Assembly: GCA_016795245.1 (NCBI GenBank)
Contig: JAEUIA010000086.1
Span: forward strand, 62,001-126,000
Source of the DNA: Planctomycetota bacterium
GTDB lineage: Bacteria; Planctomycetota; UBA1135; GCA-002686595
DNA length: 64,000 bases
Direction of reading: 5' to 3'
Part shown: positions 44,349 through 52,648 of the stretch, piece after piece
How the letters are laid out: every line of letters begins with the position of its first letter
Numbering within the stretch: position 1 is the stretch's first letter
Notes under the pieces: generated by a model
Databases searched by the model: none
What the model saw: only the letters and a program-made list of their open reading frames with translations
Told to the model about the DNA's origin: nothing
Made by a program: the position numbers and the translations under genes

Positions 44349-45152
44349 GTGTCGCAATCGCTCCGCACGCACGCGCGCACCGTCAGGATCGCCGTCGTCA
44401 TTCCCGCGCTGGACGAAGAGGCCGCGCTGCCGCTCGTGTTGGCCGAAATCCCGCGTGACCGTGTCGACGTGGTCGTCGTCGTCGACAACGGCTCACGTGA
44501 TCGCACGGCGATCGTCGCGCGCGACGCGGGCGCCTTCGTCGTGTCGGAGCCGCGTCGCGGCTACGGGAGCGCTTGTCTCGCGGGACTCGCCGTGCTGCTC
44601 GAGCGCGGTGCAGGTGAACACCCGCCGCTGGCCGACGGGGACATCGTCGTGTTCCTGGATGCCGATCACTCCGATCACGCCGCCGAACTGCCGCTGCTCG
44701 TGGATCCGATCTTGTCGGGCCGCGCGCACTTCGTCGTCGGCGCGCGCTCTGCCGACCCCGCGAGCCGAGCTGCGCTGACGCCCCAGCAACGTTTCGGAAA
44801 CGAGCTCGCCTGCCGCTTGATGCGCATCTTGTTCGGCACGCGCTTCTCGGACCTCGGTCCGTTTCGCGCGATTCGAGTCGACGCTCTGCGCCACCTCGCC
44901 ATGCGGGACCGGGACTACGGCTGGACGGTCGAAATGCAGCTCAAATCGCGCGTCGCCGGCCTCACCGCACTCGAAGTGCCGGTGCACTACCGCGATCGCA
45001 TCGGCACGAGCAAGATCAGCGGCACGGTGTGGGGTTCGCTGCGCGCGGGTTGGAAGATCCTGGGCTGGATCCTCGGCTGGCGCATCACTCTCGCGTGGCC
45101 TGGGAAGCGACTCCCCAAGTTCCACGCACGCGCGCCCAACGCAGCCCGATGA
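44349..45152 (+). CDS. Glycosyltransferase family 2
   Basis: 267 residues from GTG 44349, directly after the previous TGA. The GT-A fold is marked by 'IAVVIPALDEEAALPLVLAEIP', 'VVVVDNGSRDRT', 'EPRRGYGSACLAGL' and the metal motif DAD ('VVFLDADHSDHAAELP'). Overall similarity is to dolichyl-phosphate mannose synthase-like/undecaprenyl glycosyltransferases. There is no C-terminal transmembrane anchor beyond the hydrophobic 'WKILGWILGWRITLAW'. It is presumably co-transcribed with the repeat-sandwich protein, which raises the possibility that it glycosylates surface material. It overlaps the convergent lipoprotein gene by 68 bp. Confidence 0.88.
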   Translation: MSQSLRTHARTVRIAVVIPALDEEAALPLVLAEIPRDRVDVVVVVDNGSRDRTAIVARDAGAFVVSEPRRGYGSACLAGLAVLLERGAGEHPPLADGDIVVFLDADHSDHAAELPLLVDPILSGRAHFVVGARSADPASRAALTPQQRFGNELACRLMRILFGTRFSDLGPFRAIRVDALRHLAMRDRDYGWTVEMQLKSRVAGLTALEVPVHYRDRIGTSKISGTVWGSLRAGWKILGWILGWRITLAWPGKRLPKFHARAPNAAR

Positions 45153-45417
45153 TGTCGAGCAGCCAGTCCATCGGCCCGAGATAGGGGATCACGGTCGTCT
45201 CGGTGACGACCATGTTGGCGAGGTTGGCGTCCGAGACGTTCTCGCGCGCGATCAACAGCGCGCCCTTCGGCAGGTCGAACGACAGCAACGTGACAGCCAT
45301 GCCCGTGGATTCGAACGTGCCCGACGCCTGCGTGTCGCGTTCGAAGGAGAGGTTCGCGCACGCAGCGCAAACGGACAAGAGCGCGGCGAGAAGCAGCGCA
45401 CGGGATCGACCTTGCAT
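45085..45417 (-). CDS. Small lipoprotein of unknown function
   Basis: 110 residues. A signal peptide with Cys-rich lipobox ('LLLAALLSVCAACANLSF') precedes a compact domain 'GTFESTGMAVTLLSFDLPKGALLIARENVSDANLANMVVTETTVIPYLGPMDWLLDII'. I do not recognise a named family. ATG 45417 is preferred over ATG 45429 because a TATGTT hexamer at 45431-45426 would place transcription start close to 45417. The last 68 bp lie opposite the end of the GT2 gene. Confidence 0.65.
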   Translation of the reverse strand: MQGRSRALLLAALLSVCAACANLSFERDTQASGTFESTGMAVTLLSFDLPKGALLIARENVSDANLANMVVTETTVIPYLGPMDWLLDIIGLRWARVRGTWGVASQATRE

Positions 45418-45518
45418 GGCGGGGAACATAGCGGAGTTTCGCGGCCGGAGAAAGCGCGGCGCCCCTTTCGTGCGGCCCGAGCGGAATCCCGGGGCTTCGA
45501 TGGACCCTGGTTCATCGG

Positions 45519-45524
45519 TAGTCT
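45519..45524 (+). promoter_or_regulatory. Putative -10 hexamer TAGTCT
   Basis: TAGTCT ends 12 nt before the ATG of the galactokinase-like gene (45537). It resembles the other short-leader hexamers in this window; no -35 and no Shine-Dalgarno are apparent. Confidence 0.35.
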
Positions 45525-45536
45525 CTCGTGGACTGC

Positions 45537-46763
45537 ATGAGCGCAAACCAGGACAGCGGGACGCATCTCGAGGATGCGCAGGTTCTCCGGCCCCACGCCC
45601 GAGAATTCGAGCGTGCATTCGCCGGAGGCGCGCGGGCGCGGCTCTTCTTCTCGCCCGGCCGCATCAATCTGATGGGCGCGCACCTCGACTACAACGGAGG
45701 ACCCGTCATGCCGACCGCCGTCGACCGCGGCACCTTTCTGGCGGTGCGGCCGCGCAGCGACCGACGCGTGGTCTTCGCTGCGACGATGGCGGATGCGCGT
45801 CCATTGGAGGTCGACCTGGATGCACTGCCGCGCGAGCGCACGGGCCAATGGTCGGACTATCCGCTAGGTGTGCTGGTCGAGGCTTGCGCGCTGGCGCGCG
45901 TGCGCGGGTGCGCGAGCGACGTCCAGGGGCTCGACATCCTCTTCGGCGGCAATCTGCCTGTGGGTGCCGGACTGTCTTCGTCGGCTTCGATCTGTGTCGG
46001 AACCGCGTTCGCCGTCGACGCACTGTGGGGTCTGGGATTGGAGCGCTTGGAGATCGTCGACATCGCGTTGAGAGCCGAGCGCAATTTCGTGGGCGTGCAG
46101 TGCGGGATCATGGATCCGTTCGCCGTAGGCCTGGCGCGCGCCGGCTCGCTGTTGTGGCTCGATTGCAAGGACCAGACCAGCGCCTACTTGCCGCTCGACA
46201 CTGCGAACCTGTCGATCGGCGTGGCTGACACGCTCGTGCGCCGCGAACTCGCGCAAGGGGCCTTCAACGAGCGCGTCGCGCAGTGCCGCGAGGCATTCGA
46301 GATGCTCGCGCGCCATCAGCCCGGCGCGGAGTGCCTGCGCGACATCCGCTACGACACGCTCACCGCGCATCAGCACGAGTTGAGCGACGAGTGCGCGCGC
46401 CGCGCTCACCACGTCATCCCCGAAGTCGCGCGCACGTTCGCGGCCAAGGCCGCCTTGGAGCGCGGCGACGTCGTCGGTTTCGGTGCCGAGATGTTTCGCA
46501 CGCACGCTTCGCTGCGCGAGTTCTTCGAGGTCTCCGTGCCGGAGCTCGACACGCTGGTCCAAGGCGCGGAGCAGAGCGAGGGCTGCCTGGGTGCGCGCCT
46601 CACCGGCGCGGGCTTCGGCGGCTGCGTCGTGCTCCTGGTGCGCAAAGGCAGCGAGGCGAGCGTCGCCGCCCGCCTCGCCGCCGATTTCTCTCTCCGTTTC
46701 GGCTACGCCCCCAAGATCGATTACTTCGGCGGCGATTCCGGACCGCGAGAAGTCCGGATCTGA
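45537..46763 (+). CDS. galK: Galactokinase-like GHMP kinase
   Basis: 408 residues. The GHMP architecture is clear: N-terminal galactokinase signature 'SPGRINLMGAHLDYNGG' (39-55), ATP-binding loop 'NLPVGAGLSSSAS' (139-151), catalytic Asp193 in 'GIMD', and C-terminal 'GARLTGAGFGGCVV'. In classical galactokinases the signature reads G-E-H-x-D; here Glu is Ala48 (GAHLD), and that Glu contacts the sugar in characterised enzymes. The enzyme probably phosphorylates galactose or a related sugar at C1, but specificity may differ. No other Leloir gene is nearby. A start at GTG 45528 would add three residues. Confidence 0.82.
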   Translation: MSANQDSGTHLEDAQVLRPHAREFERAFAGGARARLFFSPGRINLMGAHLDYNGGPVMPTAVDRGTFLAVRPRSDRRVVFAATMADARPLEVDLDALPRERTGQWSDYPLGVLVEACALARVRGCASDVQGLDILFGGNLPVGAGLSSSASICVGTAFAVDALWGLGLERLEIVDIALRAERNFVGVQCGIMDPFAVGLARAGSLLWLDCKDQTSAYLPLDTANLSIGVADTLVRRELAQGAFNERVAQCREAFEMLARHQPGAECLRDIRYDTLTAHQHELSDECARRAHHVIPEVARTFAAKAALERGDVVGFGAEMFRTHASLREFFEVSVPELDTLVQGAEQSEGCLGARLTGAGFGGCVVLLVRKGSEASVAARLAADFSLRFGYAPKIDYFGGDSGPREVRI

Positions 46764-46775
46764 CGCCGCCGACGT

Positions 46776-48977
46776 TCACCTGTCGCTCAAGGAGGCCGCC
46801 TTGCGCTCCGCTTCGGCACGCTCGAGGATCAACCGGCCCGGAGTCGCTTCGCGGACCGACTGGCTGAAGGGGCTCTGCAAGAGATCGGCGCACTGTGCCG
46901 GGCGACGCGCGAACAAATAGTTCGCGGCCAGCACCAGGCGCGCGTCCTCGTCGAGGAAGTGCTCGTTCAAGTACTGCTCAGCGAGCGCGATCTGCTTGTC
47001 GAAATCGCTCGGGTTGCCGTAGAAGTTGTGCTTGTCGATCACCTTGTCGACGACCTTGGGCTCCAACTCGATCGCACGACGCAAAGCAAAGGCCGCGTAG
47101 TGGTAATCGCCGGTCGCAAACAGCGCATCCGAGAGGATGAGGTAGAGCACTCCGTCGTTCGGCGCGTACTCGACGGCGCGTGCGTAGTGATGCACCGCGT
47201 CGCTGTAGCGGCCTTCACGGAAGGCGTCGTCGCCTAGCGCCAGATATTCCGCGGCTCCGCGCACCATGTCGGCCTTCACGTCTGGGGCAGCAGAGCTCTC
47301 CTTGCCCTGCACGACCCGCCCGCGCTCTACGTCGTCGGCGACGACGACCGCTTCGCCCTCCGCGCGCGGTTCTTCGTAGACGACCGCGGAGCCGCCGTAG
47401 TCACGGCCGTAGTCGTTGACGACCGTCGTGTAGTAGACCGGAGCCGGCGACCAGTACGCGTAGGAATAGGGCCGGTACGAGTAGGGGTAGCAGTAGCCCG
47501 AGTACGGTGAGTACCCGTACGAGTTCCACCCCAGGCTCCAACCGTGGTGGTACCACGAGAAGCCCCACGAGAACGGCCAGCCGTAGGAGCACGGACCGTA
47601 GGCCCAGTAGTTCCAGTACGGGGATCCCCAACCGAAGGTCGCGTTCCAGTGCGAGTACGGCGCGGCCCAGTGCGGCGAGCAGGTCGGCTCCCAGAACCAA
47701 CCGGCGTACACGCCCGTCGCGAAGCCCACGCCGACTCCGATGGAGATCTGGGCGGACGTGTCGGCGACGCGCGCGAGGACGCGTCCCGCGTTCTCGACCT
47801 GGATGGCATCACCGGGACGCTCGCGCCGCAGGTTCTCGATGCGGTCGATGCTCTCGCGCTCCCGTCGAGCAGCTTCGACGCTGCCGCGCGGAGCGGAGGT
47901 CGACGCGCGCTCGCGCGCTGCACGGGCACGGTCGTCGAAGCGCGCGGTCGGTTCGATCGCGCGCGTGCCGCCGCGGGCACGCGAAAGGTCGTTGTCGGTG
48001 CCGGCCCGCGTGCGGGCCGGAATCGCGTCGGCAGCAGGACTGCCGCGGTAGCGATTCAAGATCGACTCGCGTGTGATCTCCGTCCGCGGCAAACGGACCA
48101 GACCTTCGCCCTCGCTCGTGCGCGAACGCGCCGTTCCGTCCAGGACCGGTGCGCGCCCCGCGCGCGAGGAGAGACCCGGCCGCGGTTCGCCGGGCGTGTC
48201 GCGCAAGAGGCGCGGCGTGCCGGTCAAGGTCGGCACCGGCGTGCGCGGTTGGCGACGTTCGAACTCCAATGCGCCGCCGCCTTCGGGCCGCCAGACGCGT
48301 CCGTTGTCGAGCGACGACCCTGAGTTCGACCCGCGTGCGGGTTCAGGTGTGCGGCTCGAGTCGTTGCCAAGACCGCCTCTGGATCCGCTGTTGTCGGGCG
48401 GCAGGTAGCGCGGTTCGCGAGCGGGCGCATCGCGACCGGACGTGTCGCGGCTCGGAGCGGAGCGCGGCTGTTCGTAATTCGGAGTTCCGGTGCGCGGCGA
48501 ATCGTTGCGCGGTTGATCCACGCGCGGCCGGTCGTTGCGCGGTTGCTCGTAGCGCGGCGCATCGACGCGCGGGCTCGGCGTCGGTGCAGGACGGGAGACA
48601 GGCGGCGCTTCGCGCGGCGGGGCCGGGCGTGCCGGGGCCGGCGCGGGACGCACGACCGGCGGTGCGCTGGGGCGGGCGGGCTCGGGGCGGCTCTGTGGAG
48701 CCGGACGGCTCTGGGGCGCCGGGCGCGCCTCGGGAGCGGGGCGACTCTGCGGCGGCGCGGGCCGGGCCTGGGGCGCGGGCCGGGCCTGGGGTGCGGGCCG
48801 GGCCTGGGGCGCGGGCCGGGCCTGGGGCGCGGGTCGGCTCTGCGGCGCGGGCCTGCTCTGCGGCGCCGGTCGCCCACGGTCGCCTTCGTCGAGGACGAAG
48901 CCAGGGGCCGCGTCCGCCAGGCACAAAAGGGCCAGGGAGGTCAGCCCGAAGGCATTCACCAGGGATCGATTCTTCAT
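46776..48977 (-). CDS. Exported Pro/Ala-repeat, Tyr/Trp-rich, TPR protein
   Basis: 733 residues from ATG 48977 (an ATG at 48980 also exists, but GGAG at 48987-48984 is better spaced for 48977). A signal peptide is followed by tandem RPAPQA/S hexapeptides (about residues 36-96), a long Pro/Arg-rich low-complexity region to ~430, and a ~100-residue segment extremely rich in Tyr, Trp, Ser, Gly and Pro ('WFWEPTCSPHW', 'YSPYSGYCYPYSY'). A C-terminal TPR-like domain begins at 'YLALGDDAFREGRYSDAVHHYARAVEYAPND'. It is likely a surface or periplasmic scaffold; function is unknown. Convergent with the galactokinase gene. Confidence 0.75.
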   Translation of the reverse strand: MKNRSLVNAFGLTSLALLCLADAAPGFVLDEGDRGRPAPQSRPAPQSRPAPQARPAPQARPAPQARPAPQARPAPPQSRPAPEARPAPQSRPAPQSRPEPARPSAPPVVRPAPAPARPAPPREAPPVSRPAPTPSPRVDAPRYEQPRNDRPRVDQPRNDSPRTGTPNYEQPRSAPSRDTSGRDAPAREPRYLPPDNSGSRGGLGNDSSRTPEPARGSNSGSSLDNGRVWRPEGGGALEFERRQPRTPVPTLTGTPRLLRDTPGEPRPGLSSRAGRAPVLDGTARSRTSEGEGLVRLPRTEITRESILNRYRGSPAADAIPARTRAGTDNDLSRARGGTRAIEPTARFDDRARAARERASTSAPRGSVEAARRERESIDRIENLRRERPGDAIQVENAGRVLARVADTSAQISIGVGVGFATGVYAGWFWEPTCSPHWAAPYSHWNATFGWGSPYWNYWAYGPCSYGWPFSWGFSWYHHGWSLGWNSYGYSPYSGYCYPYSYRPYSYAYWSPAPVYYTTVVNDYGRDYGGSAVVYEEPRAEGEAVVVADDVERGRVVQGKESSAAPDVKADMVRGAAEYLALGDDAFREGRYSDAVHHYARAVEYAPNDGVLYLILSDALFATGDYHYAAFALRRAIELEPKVVDKVIDKHNFYGNPSDFDKQIALAEQYLNEHFLDEDARLVLAANYLFARRPAQCADLLQSPFSQSVREATPGRLILERAEAERKAASLSDR
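48690..48872 (-). repeat. Tandem 18-bp repeats encoding RPAPQA/S
   Basis: About ten hexapeptide units (RPAPQS, RPAPQA, one seven-residue RPAPPQS, RPAPEA) are encoded by 18-bp units. Four consecutive RPAPQA units in the middle are almost identical in DNA, so the array can expand or contract in frame by slippage or recombination. Confidence 0.85.
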
Positions 48978-48980
48978 CAT

Positions 48981-49161
48981 GAACTCCAATCGGGGACGCA
49001 GTCGCGCCGCCCTAGGGCTTGCTAGCGCAAAAGGGGTGCCGAGCCACCGCACCCTGTACGTGGGTCATACGGTCGGGTCGTTCCAGTCCGGGGTCCTCCA
49101 CAGCGGACAGAATCTGCCCGACGGCCGCGGCTCCAGGCCGGGTGTGCGCGTCGAAAACCAG
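48981..49161. other. 181-bp intergenic region upstream of the Pro/Ala-repeat gene
   Basis: It separates the lipoprotein gene ending at 49162 from the start of the repeat-protein gene (both minus strand). It contains the GGAG ribosome-binding site at 48987-48984 and TAGCAA/TAGGGC hexamers that could serve as -10 elements on the minus strand. I see no ORF, RNA gene or strong terminator hairpin. Confidence 0.4.
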
Positions 49162-50436
49162 CTACCGCGCCGCGAGCGGGAGCACGATCAGGACGTGCTG
49201 GTCCGGTTTCTTGGGGTCGAAGCGCAAGTACGGAACTCCGGCGGCTGCATCACCGGGCAGGTTCGCCTCCAGGCTCTGAACCTGGGACTGCGCCACGTTG
49301 TGGATGCCCATGACGAAGGTGGACAGGGCGGGTCGTTCGCGCACCAACTCGAATTCGCGCGCCAACTCCTCGGGCAACGGCAAACGCGTCGGCGCGAGGC
49401 GCAAGAGGATCGCGGCGGGCCGCGCGGTCCGTGTGATTTCGAGCGTCACCTTGTCGTCGAGTGAAAACCCCCGCGCTTCGATCTCTGCGCCGGACTCGCG
49501 CACGACGCGCGTCCACTGCTCGAGCGCGGCATCCAGTGTCAGGTCCGGTTCCAGCGGCACCCTGCGCACGCGGCACTCCGGCAGGTCCGTGCCGCGCACG
49601 GCCCCGATCTCGACCGGCCTGGACGAACCTGCGTCGCGCCGATCAGGCGGCAGGAAATACGAATCGATGTAGCGAATCCGCGTGTCGATCGTGCGCACGG
49701 TTTCGGTCCACACGAGTTCGCCTGCATGCCACAGTTCGAGCTTCGTCGGCCAGGCCTTGCCTTGTTCCTCGCGCCACGCGATCGCGCGCAACTCGTCGCC
49801 GGGCTTCCCGTCCATGGCGGTGAAGGACAACGTGATCGGATTTTTTCCGGGTTCGTCGCTGAAGTGCGCCGTGAGTCGGCCCACTCCGTTGAGCGAGGCG
49901 GAGCTCTCGTTGCCCGTGCGCTTCCACTCGAAGCCGTGCGGCCAGAGCAACAGCGCGCGGCGCATCTCGAGTTGCACGATGCACTCGGTGCGTGCTTCGG
50001 CCAACATCTCGCGCGAGGCCGCGCCTTGCTGGTCCACCGCGTAGACGAGGTCGCCGTAGCGCAGGCGCATCTGGCGCTCGGGCGAACTCTCGTCGCCGAC
50101 CCCGAGCCACCAACGCGCACGATCGGGGAAGGCGTAGGTGGCGTTCAAGCGGTGCGGCACTTCGGGTGCGGCCGCGTACACCACCGTCGAAGCGCAGTCG
50201 ATCGTGCGGATCCCGCCGATGGCGATCCGGGGTGGCAGTTGGCCCAGGTTCGCCGGTGGAGCGGGTTTCGGAGCCGTCTCGGGCTTCTGCGTCGGCTCAA
50301 CCTGGCCGGCGGTCGTGGGCGTGTTTTCGCCGGCCAAACCCGGCGCCGGCGCCGCGGTCGCAGCGGGATCGCCGCAACCGAAAAAAGGCGCGGCGGCGCC
50401 GAAGATCAGGGCAAACGTTCGGCCCACTTGATCCAT
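49162..50436 (-). CDS. Lipoprotein of unknown function
   Basis: 424 residues. A lipoprotein signal ('FALIFGAAAPFFGC', lipid Cys about residue 21) is followed by a Pro/Ala/Thr-rich linker and a ~350-residue beta-rich domain with 'LRYGDLVYAVDQQG', 'VQLEMRRALLLWPHGFEW' and 'YIDSYFLPPDRRD'. I do not recognise the family. The start at 50436 overlaps the end of the HEAT lipoprotein gene by 31 bp, so the two are coupled in one minus-strand operon. Confidence 0.65.
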   Translation of the reverse strand: MDQVGRTFALIFGAAAPFFGCGDPAATAAPAPGLAGENTPTTAGQVEPTQKPETAPKPAPPANLGQLPPRIAIGGIRTIDCASTVVYAAAPEVPHRLNATYAFPDRARWWLGVGDESSPERQMRLRYGDLVYAVDQQGAASREMLAEARTECIVQLEMRRALLLWPHGFEWKRTGNESSASLNGVGRLTAHFSDEPGKNPITLSFTAMDGKPGDELRAIAWREEQGKAWPTKLELWHAGELVWTETVRTIDTRIRYIDSYFLPPDRRDAGSSRPVEIGAVRGTDLPECRVRRVPLEPDLTLDAALEQWTRVVRESGAEIEARGFSLDDKVTLEITRTARPAAILLRLAPTRLPLPEELAREFELVRERPALSTFVMGIHNVAQSQVQSLEANLPGDAAAGVPYLRFDPKKPDQHVLIVLPLAAR

Positions 50437-51353
50437 TCCTTTTCGTCCGAGCCGTAGTTGCTCTGGGCGAGTTCGACCTGCGCACGGAAGATCACGTCCT
50501 TGCGCTTCGAGTCCTTGGTCGCGATCCAGGCCTTGACCAGTCCGCGTGCGGCTTGCCCTTTGGATTGGGCCACGGAGCTACCGATGTGCGCCAGAGCGCG
50601 CGCCGCGGCCGAGGCGACCAACCCGGTTTCGTCGTAGAGCCGATCGACGAGCGCCTGCAGCGAGTCGGTGTCGAGCTGATGCGCGAGGATCATGGTGCAG
50701 TGGGCGCGCACGGTCGGCGACGGATCGATCACCCCGACGCGCGCCATGGTGAGCGCGCAGTCGTACTTCTTGCCGCCGCTGCACAGGCGCGCCAATAGCA
50801 GCGCCGCGTTGGAGCGCACGTCTTCGCCGTTCGAACTCGACAAGAGCGGGCAGATCCTGTCCACAGGTGTGTCTTGCCGGTCGAGGAGCCACAAGCCGAT
50901 CAAGGCGCTGCTCACGACTTCCGCGTGCCGATCCGAGAGCGCGTTGAGCAGCGGACTCTGCGCTTCCTCGTCGCGCGTGAAGCCCAGCGCAGCGGCGGCG
51001 ACGATGCGATTGTTCAGCGGACCGCTCTCCAGTTCATTGATGATCTCGGAGCGGCGTTGGTGCGTGACCGTTTGGATGTGCAGTTCGAGATCGCGCGCCC
51101 GGCTCTGCTCGGCCGGTGTCTGCGCGGCGATCGTCAGGTTGTTCCAGGCCTTGATCGCGCTGTTCGTGTCGGCCAGGAACTTGCCGATCGACTCGGGCTT
51201 CTTGGTGGATTCGACCAGGGCGCCGATCGGCTTGATCTCGCGGTCCGGATCGAGCGCGTTCGACTGCGAGCCGCTCGAGCGGCACCCGGTCGCGAACAGG
51301 GCCAGGGACAGGGCGAGGACGAGCGTGGAGCCGACTTGGTGGGGGAGGTTCAT
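50406..51353 (-). CDS. HEAT-repeat lipoprotein
   Basis: 315 residues. A lipoprotein signal ('TLVLALSLALFATGC', lipid Cys about residue 24) is followed by HEAT-like helical repeats ('NNRIVAAAALGFTRDEEAQSPLLNALSDRHAEVVSSALIGLWLL', 'DVRSNAALLLARLCSG', 'GLVASAAARALAHIG'). A scaffold-type envelope protein of unknown role. It starts at ATG 51353, which excludes a long upstream extension opposite the dehydrogenase gene. It is divergent from the dehydrogenase and may share a bidirectional TAGACTA element with it. Confidence 0.78.
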   Translation of the reverse strand: MNLPHQVGSTLVLALSLALFATGCRSSGSQSNALDPDREIKPIGALVESTKKPESIGKFLADTNSAIKAWNNLTIAAQTPAEQSRARDLELHIQTVTHQRRSEIINELESGPLNNRIVAAAALGFTRDEEAQSPLLNALSDRHAEVVSSALIGLWLLDRQDTPVDRICPLLSSSNGEDVRSNAALLLARLCSGGKKYDCALTMARVGVIDPSPTVRAHCTMILAHQLDTDSLQALVDRLYDETGLVASAAARALAHIGSSVAQSKGQAARGLVKAWIATKDSKRKDVIFRAQVELAQSNYGSDEKEWIKWAERLP

Positions 51354-51416
51354 GGAGACGAGAACGACCGAGCGGGCCGGAACTTCCGACGCAAGCCCGG
51401 AAGCGCAGCGGTCGGG

Positions 51417-51423
51417 TAGACTA
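51417..51423. promoter_or_regulatory. TAGACTA: possible shared bidirectional -10 element
   Basis: The heptamer reads TAGACT on the plus strand and TAGTCT on the minus strand, matching the hexamers found before other first genes in either orientation. It lies between the divergent HEAT lipoprotein (start 51353) and dehydrogenase (start 51465) genes. The arrangement could allow both to be read from one opened site. Confidence 0.35.
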
Positions 51424-51464
51424 ACGATTCGGGGGTCCGCACGGCAGTCGTGGCCCCAATCTCC

Positions 51465-52562
51465 ATGGGCAACCACATTCTCGAAGCCATGGCGCGCGAC
51501 GGCTTCGAGGAGGTCATCGCGATCCATGATCGTGTCTCGAACCTGCGCGGATTCCTGGCGCTGCACGACACGACCGGCGGACCGGCCTTCGGCGGTATTC
51601 GGCGCTGGGCCTACGTGGACGAAGACCGGGCGCTGCGCGACTGTCTGAGGCTGTCGCGCGCGATGTCGCACAAGTGCGCGGTCGCGGGCCTTCCGTGCGG
51701 GGGGGGGAAGCTCGTCGTCATCGATCGGCCCGACCTGGACATCGAGGCGGGTTACCGCGCCATCGGCGACTACGTCGAGCGCCTCTCCGGCCGTTTCTAC
51801 ACCGGCCCCGACGTCGGCACCGGCGCTCGTGAACTCGCCTGCGTGTCCGAGCGCACGCGCTTTTGCACCGACCCTGGACCGGACGGCCCGGGTGAACTGG
51901 CCGAAGCCACGGCCGAAGGGGTGTTCCGCGGCATGGAGGCGGCGCTCTTGCACCTCGACGGCGAGATCGACTGGAAACACCGCAGCGTCGTCGTGCAGGG
52001 TCTGGGCGAAGTCGGGCGCGGACTCGCGCGACGACTCGTGACGCAGGGCGCGCGCGTGCGCGCTGCGGAGGTCGATCCCGAACGCGCCTTGATGGTCCAC
52101 GAAGAACTCGACATCGAATTGATCGACGCCAGCACCGAGTTCGACAGCGCGTGCGACATCCTGGCTCCCTGCGCACTGGGCGGCATCCTGCACGATCTCA
52201 CGCTGACGCGGTTGCGCTGTCGCATCGTCGCGGGGGCCGCAAACAACGTGCTCGCGCGCTCCGGGCACGCGGATCGCCTGCACGAGATGGGCATCTTTTA
52301 TGCACCTGATTTCGTGATCAACGCCGGTGCACTGATCCGCGGCGCGCTGTTCCATCTCGAAGGCCGCCTCGAACCGGTGGCCGCGATCGGAACGCGGATC
52401 GCACAGACGGCTGCCGGCTTGTTCGATCGCGCACGCGAACGCGGCCTCGTCCCGGCGCGTCTCGCGGCCTTGGAAGCCGAAGATGAGATCGCACGCAGGC
52501 GCTCGGGCGGTGTGAATCCGCTCGCGGCGCACTTACGGGACGCGGTCGATAAATCCGTGTAG
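51465..52562 (+). CDS. Glu/Leu/Phe/Val dehydrogenase family protein (leucine dehydrogenase-like)
   Basis: 365 residues. The N-terminal substrate domain has 'LALHDTTGGPAFGGIRRW', Lys70 in 'MSHKCAVAGLPCGGGK' and catalytic Lys82. The C-terminal Rossmann domain has 'VVVQGLGEVGRGLA' and 'CDILAPCALGGILHDLTL'. Length and motifs match the octameric leucine/phenylalanine/valine dehydrogenases, which deaminate branched-chain or aromatic amino acids with NAD+. ATG 51465 aligns with the usual N-terminus; a GTG at 51450 would add five residues. Not adjacent to other amino-acid genes. Confidence 0.88.
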   Translation: MGNHILEAMARDGFEEVIAIHDRVSNLRGFLALHDTTGGPAFGGIRRWAYVDEDRALRDCLRLSRAMSHKCAVAGLPCGGGKLVVIDRPDLDIEAGYRAIGDYVERLSGRFYTGPDVGTGARELACVSERTRFCTDPGPDGPGELAEATAEGVFRGMEAALLHLDGEIDWKHRSVVVQGLGEVGRGLARRLVTQGARVRAAEVDPERALMVHEELDIELIDASTEFDSACDILAPCALGGILHDLTLTRLRCRIVAGAANNVLARSGHADRLHEMGIFYAPDFVINAGALIRGALFHLEGRLEPVAAIGTRIAQTAAGLFDRARERGLVPARLAALEAEDEIARRRSGGVNPLAAHLRDAVDKSV

Positions 52563-52648
52563 CCCGGCTCCAATTCGGGGCAGATACGGCCGAGAGGTCT
52601 TTTTCAGAGCCTCGCGCTGAGGCATCCTCCACGTCACTCGGTTCCCTC

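Noticed and set aside
48690-48872. Regular 18-bp repeats as a CRISPR array
   Set aside because: The units are directly adjacent, without spacers, and encode RPAPQA in a coding frame.
52563-52648. Intrinsic terminator after the dehydrogenase gene (GGTCTTTTTC run)
   Set aside because: The T-run at about 52600 is not preceded by a stable stem; the nearest inverted repeat (GCCTC/GAGGC) lies after it.
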